NCBI GenBank assembly: GCA_023419605.1
Contig: JAEZXR010000068.1
Coordinates: forward strand, 1 to 45,501
DNA length: 45,501 bases
Reading direction: 5' to 3'
Source of the DNA: Bacillota bacterium
GTDB lineage: Bacteria; Bacillota; Clostridia; Acetivibrionales; JAEZXR01
The translations under genes were made by a program, and so were the position numbers. Numbering within the stretch: the first letter of the stretch is position 1; every line of letters starts with the position of its first letter. Positions 35,381-44,011 of the stretch are shown here, one piece after another. Under the pieces are notes generated by a model. It worked only from the letters and a program-made list of their open reading frames with translations, was not told where the DNA came from and did not search any database.

Positions 35381-36766
35381 TTACCAACCGGACGTTGTAC
35401 TTTTTATTCTATCAAAAAGGGATTGACCATTTCCAGTACCGGTACAATTGATCATGACAAAGGTTGCCGGATTGCCATTTCCTGTGTAACCATTTTTTGC
35501 ATTATAATTCGCTTTACAGTCTTTTAATTTATGAGCTACGGATGCAGTATCATCTCCAAGCTTAAATCCGTTTCCGTCCCCTCCGGTCAGTGAACCATCG
35601 GGGAATTTTCCATTATAGGAGGCTTCACAATTTTCCATAGTAACTACACCGATAGGACCTGTATCCGATTTCGTATATAAATCCCATCCATCGTCACAAT
35701 TGTAAAGTGCTGTACAGTTTACAAACTTATTGCCGGTCCCGCAAGTTAATTTTGCTGCGAATCCGTCTGCATCTTCACGGCCTGAATCCATATTTTCCCT
35801 TGAAATACAACCGGTAATCAGGTTATTGCTGGGCCATTGACTCATTGAATTGTAGGATGTATTATACCTTGACAATTGAAGCCCTGTGTCATGGTTTTCC
35901 CTAAATGTACAACCTTCGATTTTATTGTTATGTCCTGCAAGCAGCATTCCATTGTCACCGGCACCTTTGATTGTAATCCCTTTAACATGCCAGTAGTTAG
36001 CTGCTAAGACAATACCTCTGTTGGAAGTATTTTCCGCCATGGCTGAAAAATCGACAATCGGTTCTCCATCACCATAGGCATATATATTTTTCATTGCGCT
36101 GGAAGTACCGTTATTTCCTTCTGCAATAACGATGGTGCTTGAATATTTATACGATCCGGCTTTCAAATAGATTGTCTTTCCGGCTTGTATAGTATTAATT
36201 GCTTGTTGCAAAGTCATAGAGCCACTGGGTGAAAGGATAATGTCACCGGATACGGGTGTCGGTGTTGGCGTACCTGTCGGTGTTGGTGTCGGTGTACCCG
36301 TCGGTGTTGGTGTCGGTGTCTCAGTTCCCCCATCCGTTGTAATTTCTATGTAGAAAAGATTTGCAACATCGGTCTTTGTAATGGTGTGCGCGCCCGCTCC
36401 AAGGGATACACTGACAATTCCGCTTTTCATTGCATAATCCGTTCCATCCACTTTTATTCTTTTACCATCGGCATCGTTAAATACCAATTTTAATGTGGAC
36501 GTTCCTGTCGTAGTAAATTTAATACTGGTTGAGCTTTCAATTTTCAGGCACTGTGTAAGCGTTAAACCATTATAAGTAGCAGTTCCCTTAGTGGTGGAAA
36601 GATTCCCTACGATCGTAAAGAAAGAACTGCTTGTCCCACTGGCTGTAAAATTATGGACAACCGTGGTTGCGGCGTTTACGGGTACTATTGATGGTGCTGC
36701 ACATAACATGGACAACACCAACGCCAAACAAAGTACAATACATTTGATGCGTTGGATACTTTTCAT
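35381..36766 (-). CDS. Secreted pectate lyase, PL9 family, with N-terminal accessory domain
   Basis: A 461-residue secreted enzyme. Signal peptide to about residue 32 (VPVNA); beta-rich accessory domain 33-147 (similar to N-terminal domains on clostridial pectate lyases); Pro-Thr linker 150-171; then a PL9 parallel beta-helix. The PL9 calcium cluster is visible: Asp334 in DADGF, and Asp358, Asp359, Asp362 in CDDGWDLY. Spacing matches Asp209, 233, 234 and 237 of Erwinia Pel9A. The catalytic lysine is Lys402 in NGFKLG. The enzyme cleaves polygalacturonate by beta-elimination outside the cell, feeding GH88/importers. ATG 36766 has GGAGGT eight bases upstream. No dockerin. Confidence 0.9.
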   Translation of the reverse strand: MKSIQRIKCIVLCLALVLSMLCAAPSIVPVNAATTVVHNFTASGTSSSFFTIVGNLSTTKGTATYNGLTLTQCLKIESSTSIKFTTTGTSTLKLVFNDADGKRIKVDGTDYAMKSGIVSVSLGAGAHTITKTDVANLFYIEITTDGGTETPTPTPTGTPTPTPTGTPTPTPVSGDIILSPSGSMTLQQAINTIQAGKTIYLKAGSYKYSSTIVIAEGNNGTSSAMKNIYAYGDGEPIVDFSAMAENTSNRGIVLAANYWHVKGITIKGAGDNGMLLAGHNNKIEGCTFRENHDTGLQLSRYNTSYNSMSQWPSNNLITGCISRENMDSGREDADGFAAKLTCGTGNKFVNCTALYNCDDGWDLYTKSDTGPIGVVTMENCEASYNGKFPDGSLTGGDGNGFKLGDDTASVAHKLKDCKANYNAKNGYTGNGNPATFVMINCTGTGNGQSLFDRIKSTTSGW

Positions 36767-36797
36767 AACAATTCTACCTCCATTTATTTTTCTATAA

Positions 36798-36905
36798 AAC
36801 ATATGTTCAAAGAATTACACGAAACGCACTACCCTCCCTTTATTACTTATTTATTTAAACATATGCTTATGGTATAATTATACAAATTTTCCTTTTAAAA
36901 GTCTA
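36798..36905 (-). promoter_or_regulatory. Promoter of PL9 gene with two AACATATG-type sites
   Basis: On the minus strand TATAAT (36877-36882) has TAGACT (36900-36905) 17 bases upstream. A near-copy of the palindrome, AACATATGCT on plus (36858-36867), lies just after the -10 box. A perfect AACATATGTT lies at 36798-36807 in the leader. The site after the -10 box sits at nearly the same distance as in the jelly-roll/Big2 promoter. Confidence 0.55.
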
Positions 36906-37048
36906 TTAGTATTCCGGCTTTTCATTAAAAATTTTCCACATTTTTGAAGCATTAATACAATAGCTCCTCAAGGGAGGTTTGTATTAACCATATCCGGAGA
37001 TCTTTCCGAGCTGGAAAGAGAAAATACTCTTCAACGTCAGAAAGAGGT

Positions 37049-37112
37049 AAACTGTACCCTGATAGTAAGACACAGAAAAAAGAGGCTGTGTTTAACTATC
37101 AGGGTACAGTTT
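37049..37112. repeat. Inverted repeat with 27-bp imperfect arms
   Basis: Arms 37049-37075 and 37086-37112 (AAACTGTACCCTGATAGT... and its complement, three mismatches) enclose a 10-base A-rich loop. There is no T-run, so it is not a standard terminator. It sits in the 36906-37311 gap between the divergent PL9 and LytTR genes and may be a mobile-element remnant or a regulatory hairpin. Confidence 0.55.
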
Positions 37113-37153
37113 ATTCCTTGACGGTTGTGCCCCGCTTCTAAAAACGAATTCCG

Positions 37154-37177
37154 TTATGGGGCACCGGTAATATTGTC
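37154..37177 (+). repeat. Left copy of a diverged 24-bp direct repeat
   Basis: TTATGGGGCACCGGTAATAT plus TGTC. It matches 42233-42256 at 20 of 24 bases in the same orientation. The pair brackets the LytTR/kinase/secreted-protein block. Confidence 0.45.
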
Positions 37178-37268
37178 CCATTACTACACAACCCCCTAAT
37201 TTTATACATAATAATCCAAATTTTATAAATATTTGTCTATAACTCTTTTATCTTCTGTAATAATTTGG

Positions 37269-37274
37269 TATAAT
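37269..37274 (+). promoter_or_regulatory. -10 box before the LytTR regulator gene
   Basis: A perfect TATAAT sits 38 bases before the start codon. The -35 region (TTTTAT at 37246) is poor, so activation by a LytTR-type protein, possibly its own, is plausible. Confidence 0.45.
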
Positions 37275-37311
37275 TGTATTATTAATCAATATTACTATAA
37301 AGAGGTCTATA

Positions 37312-38034
37312 ATGCTAAAAATTATAATTATAGAAGATAACGCCAAGCACCTGGAAATGATTTCTTCCTATATTTGTGAATATTTAGCCAAAAAGGGGAT
37401 TGAAGGACGCATTATGCTAGCTACAAGTAGTCCGGATGAGGTTTGCGATTATATCATAAATGGGAATGATCCTCCTAACGTATTTTTCATAGATATAGAT
37501 CTAAAGGCGAAAATAAACGGACTGGAACTCGCTTACAAAATAAAACAGTTAGTGAGTAAAGCCTATATAGTTTTTATCACTCAACATATAAAATACCTAC
37601 AAAGTGCATTCAGCGTTCATGCTTTTGATTTTTTGCCAAAACCGATGAAAAAGGGACTTTTAAATAAATGCTTAACAGATATAAATAATGAGCTGGAGGA
37701 AGAAGCTATTAACAGCCGTAATGGAGAAAACAGGCTGATCATAAAGTCAGGATATAAAGATATATACATAAAAAAAAGTGAGGTACTATTTATAGAAAAG
37801 GTTGGAAACAAAGCACTGGTCAATACTACGGCAGGCCAGTACCTATGCTATTTGTCTCTTGGAGATTTTGAGAAATTGCTTATAAGTGATGGTACTTTTA
37901 TCAGATGCCATAAAAGTATTATTGTAAATAAAAACTATATCAAGGAAATACGGTTCAATAAGCTTGAAATCGAGCTTATTACCGGGAAAATATGCAATAT
38001 TGGCCGTAAATATCGAAAGGAAATCGCTATATGA
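37312..38034 (+). CDS. LytTR-family response regulator (AgrA-like)
   Basis: A 240-residue cytoplasmic regulator. The receiver domain (1-125) has the acidic pocket IIIIEDN, the phosphorylation site in FFIDIDL (Asp61), and the FLPKP lysine loop. The LytTR DNA-binding domain (about 140-240) shows DIYIKKSEVLFIE, FIRCHKSIIVNKNYI and the ending IGRKYRKEI. AGAGGT precedes the ATG. It overlaps the kinase gene by four bases (ATGA). The pair has the AgrA/AgrC layout, but no AgrB protease or AgrD peptide is nearby. Its targets may be the two secreted-protein genes downstream; that is inference. Confidence 0.9.
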   Translation: MLKIIIIEDNAKHLEMISSYICEYLAKKGIEGRIMLATSSPDEVCDYIINGNDPPNVFFIDIDLKAKINGLELAYKIKQLVSKAYIVFITQHIKYLQSAFSVHAFDFLPKPMKKGLLNKCLTDINNELEEEAINSRNGENRLIIKSGYKDIYIKKSEVLFIEKVGNKALVNTTAGQYLCYLSLGDFEKLLISDGTFIRCHKSIIVNKNYIKEIRFNKLEIELITGKICNIGRKYRKEIAI

Positions 38035-39347
38035 ATCCTATTCTAAAGTCGATAGTAAGTGTAATAGATGTTATCTATATACTCCTGTTTGTCAGAATAT
38101 TGGCGGGAAAAAAATTCGGCACCAAAAGGGTTCTTCCTTGCTTATTTGTAATGGGATTATCTATAGTATTTATGACCTTATATTTTGAAAGGGAATATAC
38201 TAAAAATGCATATTTAACATTTTTTTTTATTACATTTACTCTAGTAGTCTATCCGGTTATTATAAACAAGTTCCTTAAAGTTCGTATATTTAAGGGCATG
38301 ATTGCTTTACTAGCATTTATAGCTATAGATTGGCTGGTTGGTATAACTGTTATGTCATTCGTATCACTTATCTACGGAAATAACTTTATGGCGATCTCCC
38401 ATAATAGCATTTTATTACAAATTGTAATTTGTTCCATTCAGGAAGCAGCTGATTTACTTGCGATTATTTGTTTTTGGAAGCTCCTAAAAAGGTATACCAA
38501 TAGAACTGTTTTTAATAAAAAGTACGAACTGGCTATTATATTATATGGATTTAGTATGATCAGCGCACTAATAATCAATCTAATTATTGCTCAGAATGCC
38601 AGATTAAGCAGTAGTGAAATATTTCTAACCGTAGTAACGACATTCATATTTTTTTTGATGAATGTCGGATTTTTTCTCTTTATCAGGAGACTTTCCAAAA
38701 AGGAAAAAGAATTGGCATATCAAGAGATGTACAATAAAACATTACATAGTATAGTCACTCAGTTAAGCGAGTTCAAACATAACTATGACAATACCATCGC
38801 TTCCATATGTGGCTACATTGAGTTTGGGGAACGGGACAGCTTATTGAACTTTATGAACGAGATTAAAAATAAGCATACCACCGTAAAAATCAGTAACATA
38901 GTAATGCTGAAAAGAATCAAAGAACCCGGTATTATTGGCTTAATTCTGGACAAGCTTGAGAGAATGCGTAAAGGCTCTATACTCTGCAGCGTTACTATTG
39001 AAGAGGAAATTGATATAAAAGGTATTAAAATCAGCGATTTATCCGATTGCTTAGGCATCCTTATTGATAATGCAATCGAAGCGGTATCGGAAATCAATGA
39101 CGGATTGATAGCCATAAGGGCTAGAAAGGTTGAGAACGCTCTGGTATTTTCAATTGAAAATACTGTAGTACTCCCCGTTTCAATCGATAGGATGTTTGAA
39201 AAGGGGTGGTCTACCAAAGGGACTGGCAGAGGTTTAGGACTTTGGTCCGTAATGAATATTGTAAATTCATACCAAAATGTATTTTTAAATACTTCTTTGA
39301 AAGAAAATATTTTATGCCAGGAGCTTATTATAACCTTCAACTCGTAA
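38031..39347 (+). CDS. AgrC-like sensor histidine kinase (GHKL type)
   Basis: A 438-residue kinase with about six N-terminal membrane helices (residues 1-220), the usual form for peptide-sensing AgrC-type kinases. The phospho-accepting histidine is His250 in LSEFKHNYDNTIASICGYIE. The ATP domain has the N box LIDNAIEAVSE (Asn347) and the G box GRGLGLWSV (399-407). The gene overlaps the regulator by four bases, so the two are co-translated. It senses something at the membrane, perhaps a peptide or a cell-wall signal; the ligand is unknown. Confidence 0.9.
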   Translation: MNPILKSIVSVIDVIYILLFVRILAGKKFGTKRVLPCLFVMGLSIVFMTLYFEREYTKNAYLTFFFITFTLVVYPVIINKFLKVRIFKGMIALLAFIAIDWLVGITVMSFVSLIYGNNFMAISHNSILLQIVICSIQEAADLLAIICFWKLLKRYTNRTVFNKKYELAIILYGFSMISALIINLIIAQNARLSSSEIFLTVVTTFIFFLMNVGFFLFIRRLSKKEKELAYQEMYNKTLHSIVTQLSEFKHNYDNTIASICGYIEFGERDSLLNFMNEIKNKHTTVKISNIVMLKRIKEPGIIGLILDKLERMRKGSILCSVTIEEEIDIKGIKISDLSDCLGILIDNAIEAVSEINDGLIAIRARKVENALVFSIENTVVLPVSIDRMFEKGWSTKGTGRGLGLWSVMNIVNSYQNVFLNTSLKENILCQELIITFNS

Positions 39348-40033
39348 TTTGAACTACAATCTCTATCCAATGCATTTCATCACGAAAATCAAACATTTCA
39401 TCACAACTTTCACTCAGAATGTTAAAAAATGGTATCCTTATTATATCAGTATATTGAAGAAAACATCAAAAAACCGGGGATGTTCTCAGTAATATATGTG
39501 ATGGTTGCAGAAATTATTTATACAAATAAAATAATCTACCTGTAGGCTGATAAGGGTATTGGACAAGCAAAAGCAGTATATTGCGCTTCCTTGTATCCAT
39601 TACGTGAGATTAGAATTTGCAATTTGATTTAGCGCGCAATTAGATTGTAAATTTTAATAGAAAAAAGTAAACACTCAAATTATAGATCTCCAACTTTAGA
39701 CTTGAATTATCCCTCGGAGAAATCGTCCCAAAACCTGGGCATTTTCCCCGCTGGAAATTATGAGGTTTAAAGCCGGGTATCTGTAACAAAGGAAGGGGGG
39801 CTAAAAATAACGTAAAAATTATGCATAACTGTAAGTACTATAAATACAGGCTATATTGACCAGGGGAAGTGGGATAGAATAAGTATGATGCGTTGGGGGC
39901 GGATTATGCGTGAAATAGCAGCTTTAAGGAGGAAGAGCTATTAACCATCTGATATAAATTAATCGAAATTCCTTCATACTTATTGTATAAAATATTCTCC
40001 GCAAAAATAATTTTAAAAGGAGTGTGTCTATTT
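39348..40033 (+). other. 686-base stretch without a supported gene
   Basis: Only short ORFs occur. One of 38 codons (39429-39545, beginning MVSLLYQYIEENIKK) has no ribosome site and no cysteine, so it is not an AgrD-like peptide. ATAACTGTAAG near 39825 is the complement of an ACAGTTAT half-site of LytTR type; only one copy is clear. The promoter for the next gene must lie in this stretch. Confidence 0.4.
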
Positions 40034-40567
40034 ATGAAAAAGGGTTTAATTTCCCTCTTTTTAATCTTAACTATGGTAGTAACATTTAGTAGTTCGGTTT
40101 TTGCTGCCTATACCCCGGCAATAAGAACGAGCGATGGGCAAACTTTGGAAGCAGAGCCAAATGATTATGAGGAAGATGCTACCATACTTTGGAAGTCATC
40201 TACCGGTACTTATTTATGCCTTGGCACAATTAGATATATCGAAGATCAAGATAATTATGTATTTCGATCTGATAAAACACAAACAAGAACTTTAAAGCTT
40301 CAGAATAATTCGGCGTTAAGAGGTAGCGGCGGCGATACTTTCTTAGCTATCGTAGATGTAACTGCTAATAATCTCGTATTTGCACAATCGGTAGTATTTG
40401 ATGGTGTAGGTACAGCAATAGAAGTGCCGTTCCAGGCTGTTGCGGGGCACGATTATATTATATCTGTTAATCTTGAAGGACCTGTTGACGCTATACAAGC
40501 TAGATTAGATTATCTCGCAACAATAAACGGTGGTAAAGGTCACGTATATGTTGTATTCGTTCAATAG
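40034..40567 (+). CDS. Secreted protein with PPC-like beta-sandwich
   Basis: A 177-residue protein with a signal peptide cleaved near residue 24 (SSSVFA). The mature ~150 residues begin with LEAEPNDYEEDATIL and continue IRYIEDQDNYVFRSDKTQT. This resembles the pre-peptidase C-terminal (PPC) fold that usually follows a secreted protease or hydrolase, but here it stands alone. It has no catalytic domain and no anchor. I chose ATG 40034 over one at 39983 because AGGAG lies upstream and a signal peptide starts exactly there. It lies downstream of the LytTR pair and may be a target. Role unknown. Confidence 0.7.
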   Translation: MKKGLISLFLILTMVVTFSSSVFAAYTPAIRTSDGQTLEAEPNDYEEDATILWKSSTGTYLCLGTIRYIEDQDNYVFRSDKTQTRTLKLQNNSALRGSGGDTFLAIVDVTANNLVFAQSVVFDGVGTAIEVPFQAVAGHDYIISVNLEGPVDAIQARLDYLATINGGKGHVYVVFVQ

Positions 40568-40697
40568 ATAAATTTTAAACTGTTATTTTCATGGAAAATG
40601 ACAAACAATTTACCTTATTTATAAGCCTAAAATATCTTATCGGAGTCGAAAACAGCTAGTAGTTGGGATGGTAGTAAAAAATAATGCATCGCAAATG

Positions 40698-40720
40698 GAC
40701 CGATAGCATAGCTGTCGGTC
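40698..40720 (+). terminator. Possible weak terminator after the PPC-like gene
   Basis: A 9-bp stem with one G-T pair (GACCGATAG/CTGTCGGTC) and a 5-base loop precedes TCAATTTATTT. It lies 130 bases past the stop. The rest of 40568-40930 shows no gene. Confidence 0.4.
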
Positions 40721-40930
40721 TCAATTTATTTAACTAATCCCATTTCGGCCTTTATGCAATTATTTTTTAAGTCACCTTTTTAGTAAAGCGTTTTATAAAC
40801 CATTCTGGAAGCTGCTCCGGAAAAACCGCATTGTGATCCTGATTAAGGCAAACAGTGGTAAATTGTAAAACATTATCTGGATATACCTAATGTAATAAAA
40901 AATATTTAAAAAGAAACGAGGAGAAAAGAA

Positions 40931-42109
40931 ATGATAAAAAAGAGATTAGGAATGATAGTAGTTATATTGTTGGTAATTGCTTCTATGCTTCCATCAATGT
41001 CAGTATCGGCTGCCTTCGATTCTTCAAAAGCTGCCCTACTCCCCCTAATGAGCACTGCAGGAAATCAATATATTTATTCAGACAATCCAGAAATGTTATG
41101 GGATGGCACGACAACAAATCCAGGTTCCTGGGTTAACAATTTCAGTGGCAGGTCTGGCGCATATTCCATTGAAATGGACCTAACACCCAACACATTATAT
41201 GATGCATATTTTTATCATATAAATAAGACACAAAGTAGAAATATAAGGGTTGGTGTATACTTATATACCGCATCAGGCTCTAGCACAGTTACTATACTTA
41301 ATAAAAAAGTACTAACTTCCAGCACATTTACAGGATCAGGAGATGATGCGTTGTGTGCCAGTGTAGAGACGGGTTATCAAACAAGCACCAACTATACTAC
41401 TCAATCCGTAACAAACAATGGAATTTTTATCGCTGATGATACTATCGCACCACTTAAATTGATAAATGGTCATGTTATGTTTAAGGTATCCTCAAGTACG
41501 AAATGCAGAATAGTATTTCTTGATGCCACATCAACTGCCAATCCAAAAACTCTCGGGAAAGCACTCCCAATGTCAAGTGGTGTAACTGGACTTTTCGCCG
41601 GTGACGTAAAATATGTAAGCTATAATTATAATACAGTTTCTTCAAATGGAAGTCATGGGTTTTACTTAGCACTTGCTGGAAGTGCAATGGGATATAATCC
41701 CGGTGAATATGTAGCTGGTTCAAATACAATAAATAGTAATAATCTGTTGCAGGGAAATTATGGCATAGTATATAACATGGTTTTAAGCAATTGTGCCGGT
41801 AAAACAATTAGAATTACACCGGATTGGGATTCAATTTGGAATTCAGCGAATGGAACATGGCAGGTTCGGGAAAGCCTTGCTTATTGTCCAGGCGGATCAA
41901 CTAGCTCTTGGACATATAAAAGAATACATAGTGTATTTGAGGGTAGAGATAATGATCCAAAGTCACCCAATTATAACAAAAAGATAGCCTATACGGGGAC
42001 AGAACCCACTTATATTGATGTTCCCGTTCCAGCAGGCAATAATAGTTATAATTTTAAATTTATTTTGCCAGGTTCTAATTTTGGAAATGTTTATTTCGAG
42101 ATTAGATAA
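40931..42109 (+). CDS. Secreted 392-residue protein of unknown family
   Basis: A signal peptide (MIKKRLGMIVVILLVI..., cleavage near residue 27, SVSA) leads a 365-residue mature protein rich in Ser, Thr, Asn, Gly and aromatic residues. It looks all-beta, with strands such as YSIEMDLTP, NIRVGVYLYTASG and FKFILPGSN. It has two Cys in the N-terminal half and two in the C-terminal half. I recognise no enzyme motif, anchor or known binding module. GAGGAG is seven bases before ATG. A strong terminator follows. It may be a surface or biofilm component controlled by the LytTR pair, which is inference. Confidence 0.75.
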   Translation: MIKKRLGMIVVILLVIASMLPSMSVSAAFDSSKAALLPLMSTAGNQYIYSDNPEMLWDGTTTNPGSWVNNFSGRSGAYSIEMDLTPNTLYDAYFYHINKTQSRNIRVGVYLYTASGSSTVTILNKKVLTSSTFTGSGDDALCASVETGYQTSTNYTTQSVTNNGIFIADDTIAPLKLINGHVMFKVSSSTKCRIVFLDATSTANPKTLGKALPMSSGVTGLFAGDVKYVSYNYNTVSSNGSHGFYLALAGSAMGYNPGEYVAGSNTINSNNLLQGNYGIVYNMVLSNCAGKTIRITPDWDSIWNSANGTWQVRESLAYCPGGSTSSWTYKRIHSVFEGRDNDPKSPNYNKKIAYTGTEPTYIDVPVPAGNNSYNFKFILPGSNFGNVYFEIR

Positions 42110-42189
42110 TTAATAGTATATAAATACTTATAAGCTTGTAACATTACGGATTCGTCTTACATTAAATTTTCTTATACCATTTGATATTG

Positions 42190-42225
42190 AATTCCTCGTT
42201 GTTTAGATTCTTCCAACGAGGAATT
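42190..42225 (+). terminator. Strong terminator of the 392-residue secreted-protein gene
   Basis: A perfect 12-bp stem (42190-42201 with 42214-42225) ending in a run of seven T (42224-42230). It lies 80 bases past the stop. Confidence 0.9.
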
Positions 42226-42232
42226 TTTTTAT

Positions 42233-42256
42233 TTATGGGGTACCGCCAACATTGTC
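42233..42256 (+). repeat. Right copy of the diverged 24-bp direct repeat
   Basis: TTATGGGGTACCGCCAACAT plus TGTC, 20 of 24 bases as in 37154-37177 and in the same orientation. It begins just after the terminator of the secreted-protein gene. Confidence 0.45.
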
Positions 42257-42341
42257 GCAGTGATCTAAGCTATTTTTTATAAATAACGGTGTTTTGATTA
42301 CTCAGAATAATATGTTTGCATGTCTCCAACGCTTAAAAGGC

Positions 42342-43505
42342 TTAAAATTTCCTTCCTTTTCTCGCAACCAAAAAGTACAGGATAAATGCTATGATAAGGG
42401 ACACCACCGCCCAAAGGTACATTTGACTGTACCCGACAACCGAAGCAACTGCTCCTAAAATGATCGCTCCAAGTCCAATTCCGCTGTCAAAGCCTGTAAG
42501 AAACGTAGCATTCGCCGCTCCCAAACGGTGGGGAGGCGTATTCACCACTGCCATGGTCTGCAAACTGGATTGGACAGCGCCAAAACCGGTTCCATAAACA
42601 AAGGCGACCACTAAAAACACGGGCAATACGGACGCCTGAGACAATAAAACCATTGCAATCAATATGCAGCTTAGGCCTGGAATAACAGCAAAGTCAAAGC
42701 CGAACCGGTCGATAATTTTGCCGAATACCGGCCTGGAAACCAATAAGGAAACAGCAAAAACCGTAAAAAACAACCCAATGTTTTGTATTCCCCTTTGTGC
42801 GGCATAGAGAGGTAAAAAGCTGGTTAGAGAGCCATAGGTTATACAAACGAAAAAGATCACAATGGAAGGACGGATGGACGATTTTTCATATAACGCAGCT
42901 TTCACCTTCGGTTGTTCCTGTTTTTCAACTTTTTGATACTTAAGGGTAAATGCGAGGAGAAATCCCAGGATAGCCAACCCGGCCGATACAAAAAACAATA
43001 TATGAAAGCTGTATTTTGAAACCACGTAGAGTCCAACGGCAGGGGCTACCGCCATGGCAAAGCTGCTGGCCAGACTAAAATACCCCATCCCTTCCCCAAA
43101 GCGCTCCCTGGGGATATTGTCCGATGCAACCGTACTGGAGGCGGTGCTGGAAGCTCCCCACCCGAAGCCGTGAATCAAACGAAATAGAAGAATAAGACCA
43201 ATTGTAGGAATCCAGCCATAGGACAATACCGCCAGAATGGATATGCCCATTCCCGCTATGAATACCCCTTTACGCCCTATCTTATCAAGTACCCTGCCGG
43301 AAAGAGGACGAGCTACCAGGGCAGACACGGTGAAAATTCCGGTTACCAACCCGATGATCGAATCCTTCCCACCCAGATTTTTAACGTAAACCGGGAATGT
43401 GGGCAAGAGCATTTGGAAACCGAAAAATACCAGAAAATTTATGATGGTAATAAGAATAAAGTTTTTTGTCCAAAGAGGTACGGATTTTTGTGCTTGTTCT
43501 TCCAT
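42342..43505 (-). CDS. MFS efflux transporter
   Basis: A 387-residue protein with about twelve helices. The MFS signature is GRVLDKIGRKGVFIAGMGIS near residue 70. The motif-C-like GFGWGASSTASSTVA region suggests an antiporter of the drug-efflux type. It follows a MarR gene by 39 bases on the same strand, in a typical MarR-MFS operon. AAGAAGGA precedes the ATG. Substrate unknown. Confidence 0.87.
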   Translation of the reverse strand: MEEQAQKSVPLWTKNFILITIINFLVFFGFQMLLPTFPVYVKNLGGKDSIIGLVTGIFTVSALVARPLSGRVLDKIGRKGVFIAGMGISILAVLSYGWIPTIGLILLFRLIHGFGWGASSTASSTVASDNIPRERFGEGMGYFSLASSFAMAVAPAVGLYVVSKYSFHILFFVSAGLAILGFLLAFTLKYQKVEKQEQPKVKAALYEKSSIRPSIVIFFVCITYGSLTSFLPLYAAQRGIQNIGLFFTVFAVSLLVSRPVFGKIIDRFGFDFAVIPGLSCILIAMVLLSQASVLPVFLVVAFVYGTGFGAVQSSLQTMAVVNTPPHRLGAANATFLTGFDSGIGLGAIILGAVASVVGYSQMYLWAVVSLIIAFILYFLVARKGRKF

Positions 43506-43544
43506 GCGTATTCCTTCTTTCTATAACTCCTGCAATACATGCTT

Positions 43545-43988
43545 TTAATCAATATCAGCGCTTATTTTGCCCTTCTCTTCATAAAGTCTGTTTAATATCT
43601 TTTTTAAGCCGTTGAGTGTTTGTTCTCCTTCATTCCCGGATAAATCCCTAGTAAAAATATCTATCATCTCCAAAAAAGTGGCCTCTATTTTAGGCGCTAC
43701 TTGTTTTCCTTTTTCAGTTAAATATAACCGGTAATAGCGTTTGTCGCCGGGGTCCTGCTCTCTTGTAATATAGCCGCTATCCATTAAATTCTTAACCGCC
43801 TTCGCAGTGGTTGATTTGCCGATATAGAGGTGGTTACTTAACTCTTTTTGGCTGATTCCTTCATTTTTTGAAATTACATAAAAGAAATCATATTGACCGC
43901 TTCGAATGTCCAAATCCCTCAGCTTATAGTTCATCATGCTTTGCGAAACCCTATAAACGGCTGCATTATACCTACCAATCGTCTCCAT
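43545..43988 (-). CDS. MarR-family transcriptional regulator
   Basis: A 147-residue winged-helix repressor: GISQKELSNHLYIGKSTTAK, VKNLMDSGYITREQDPGDKR and YYRLYLTEKGKQ. The D-x-R wing (DPGDKR) is intact. It precedes the MFS gene and is expected to repress both until a drug-like ligand binds. Two identical-type operators lie around its promoter. AAAGGGTG lies upstream of the ATG. Confidence 0.92.
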   Translation of the reverse strand: METIGRYNAAVYRVSQSMMNYKLRDLDIRSGQYDFFYVISKNEGISQKELSNHLYIGKSTTAKAVKNLMDSGYITREQDPGDKRYYRLYLTEKGKQVAPKIEATFLEMIDIFTRDLSGNEGEQTLNGLKKILNRLYEEKGKISADID

Positions 43989-44011
43989 ACTGTTTTCACC
44001 CTTTCCTTAAT

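Noticed and set aside
36230..36325. Short tandem repeat that might be a CRISPR or satellite
   Set aside because: It encodes the Pro-Thr linker of the PL9 protein.
39348..40033. A search for AgrD/AgrB-like genes near the LytTR pair
   Set aside because: No Cys-containing short peptide ORF with a ribosome site and no AgrB-like membrane protease was found.
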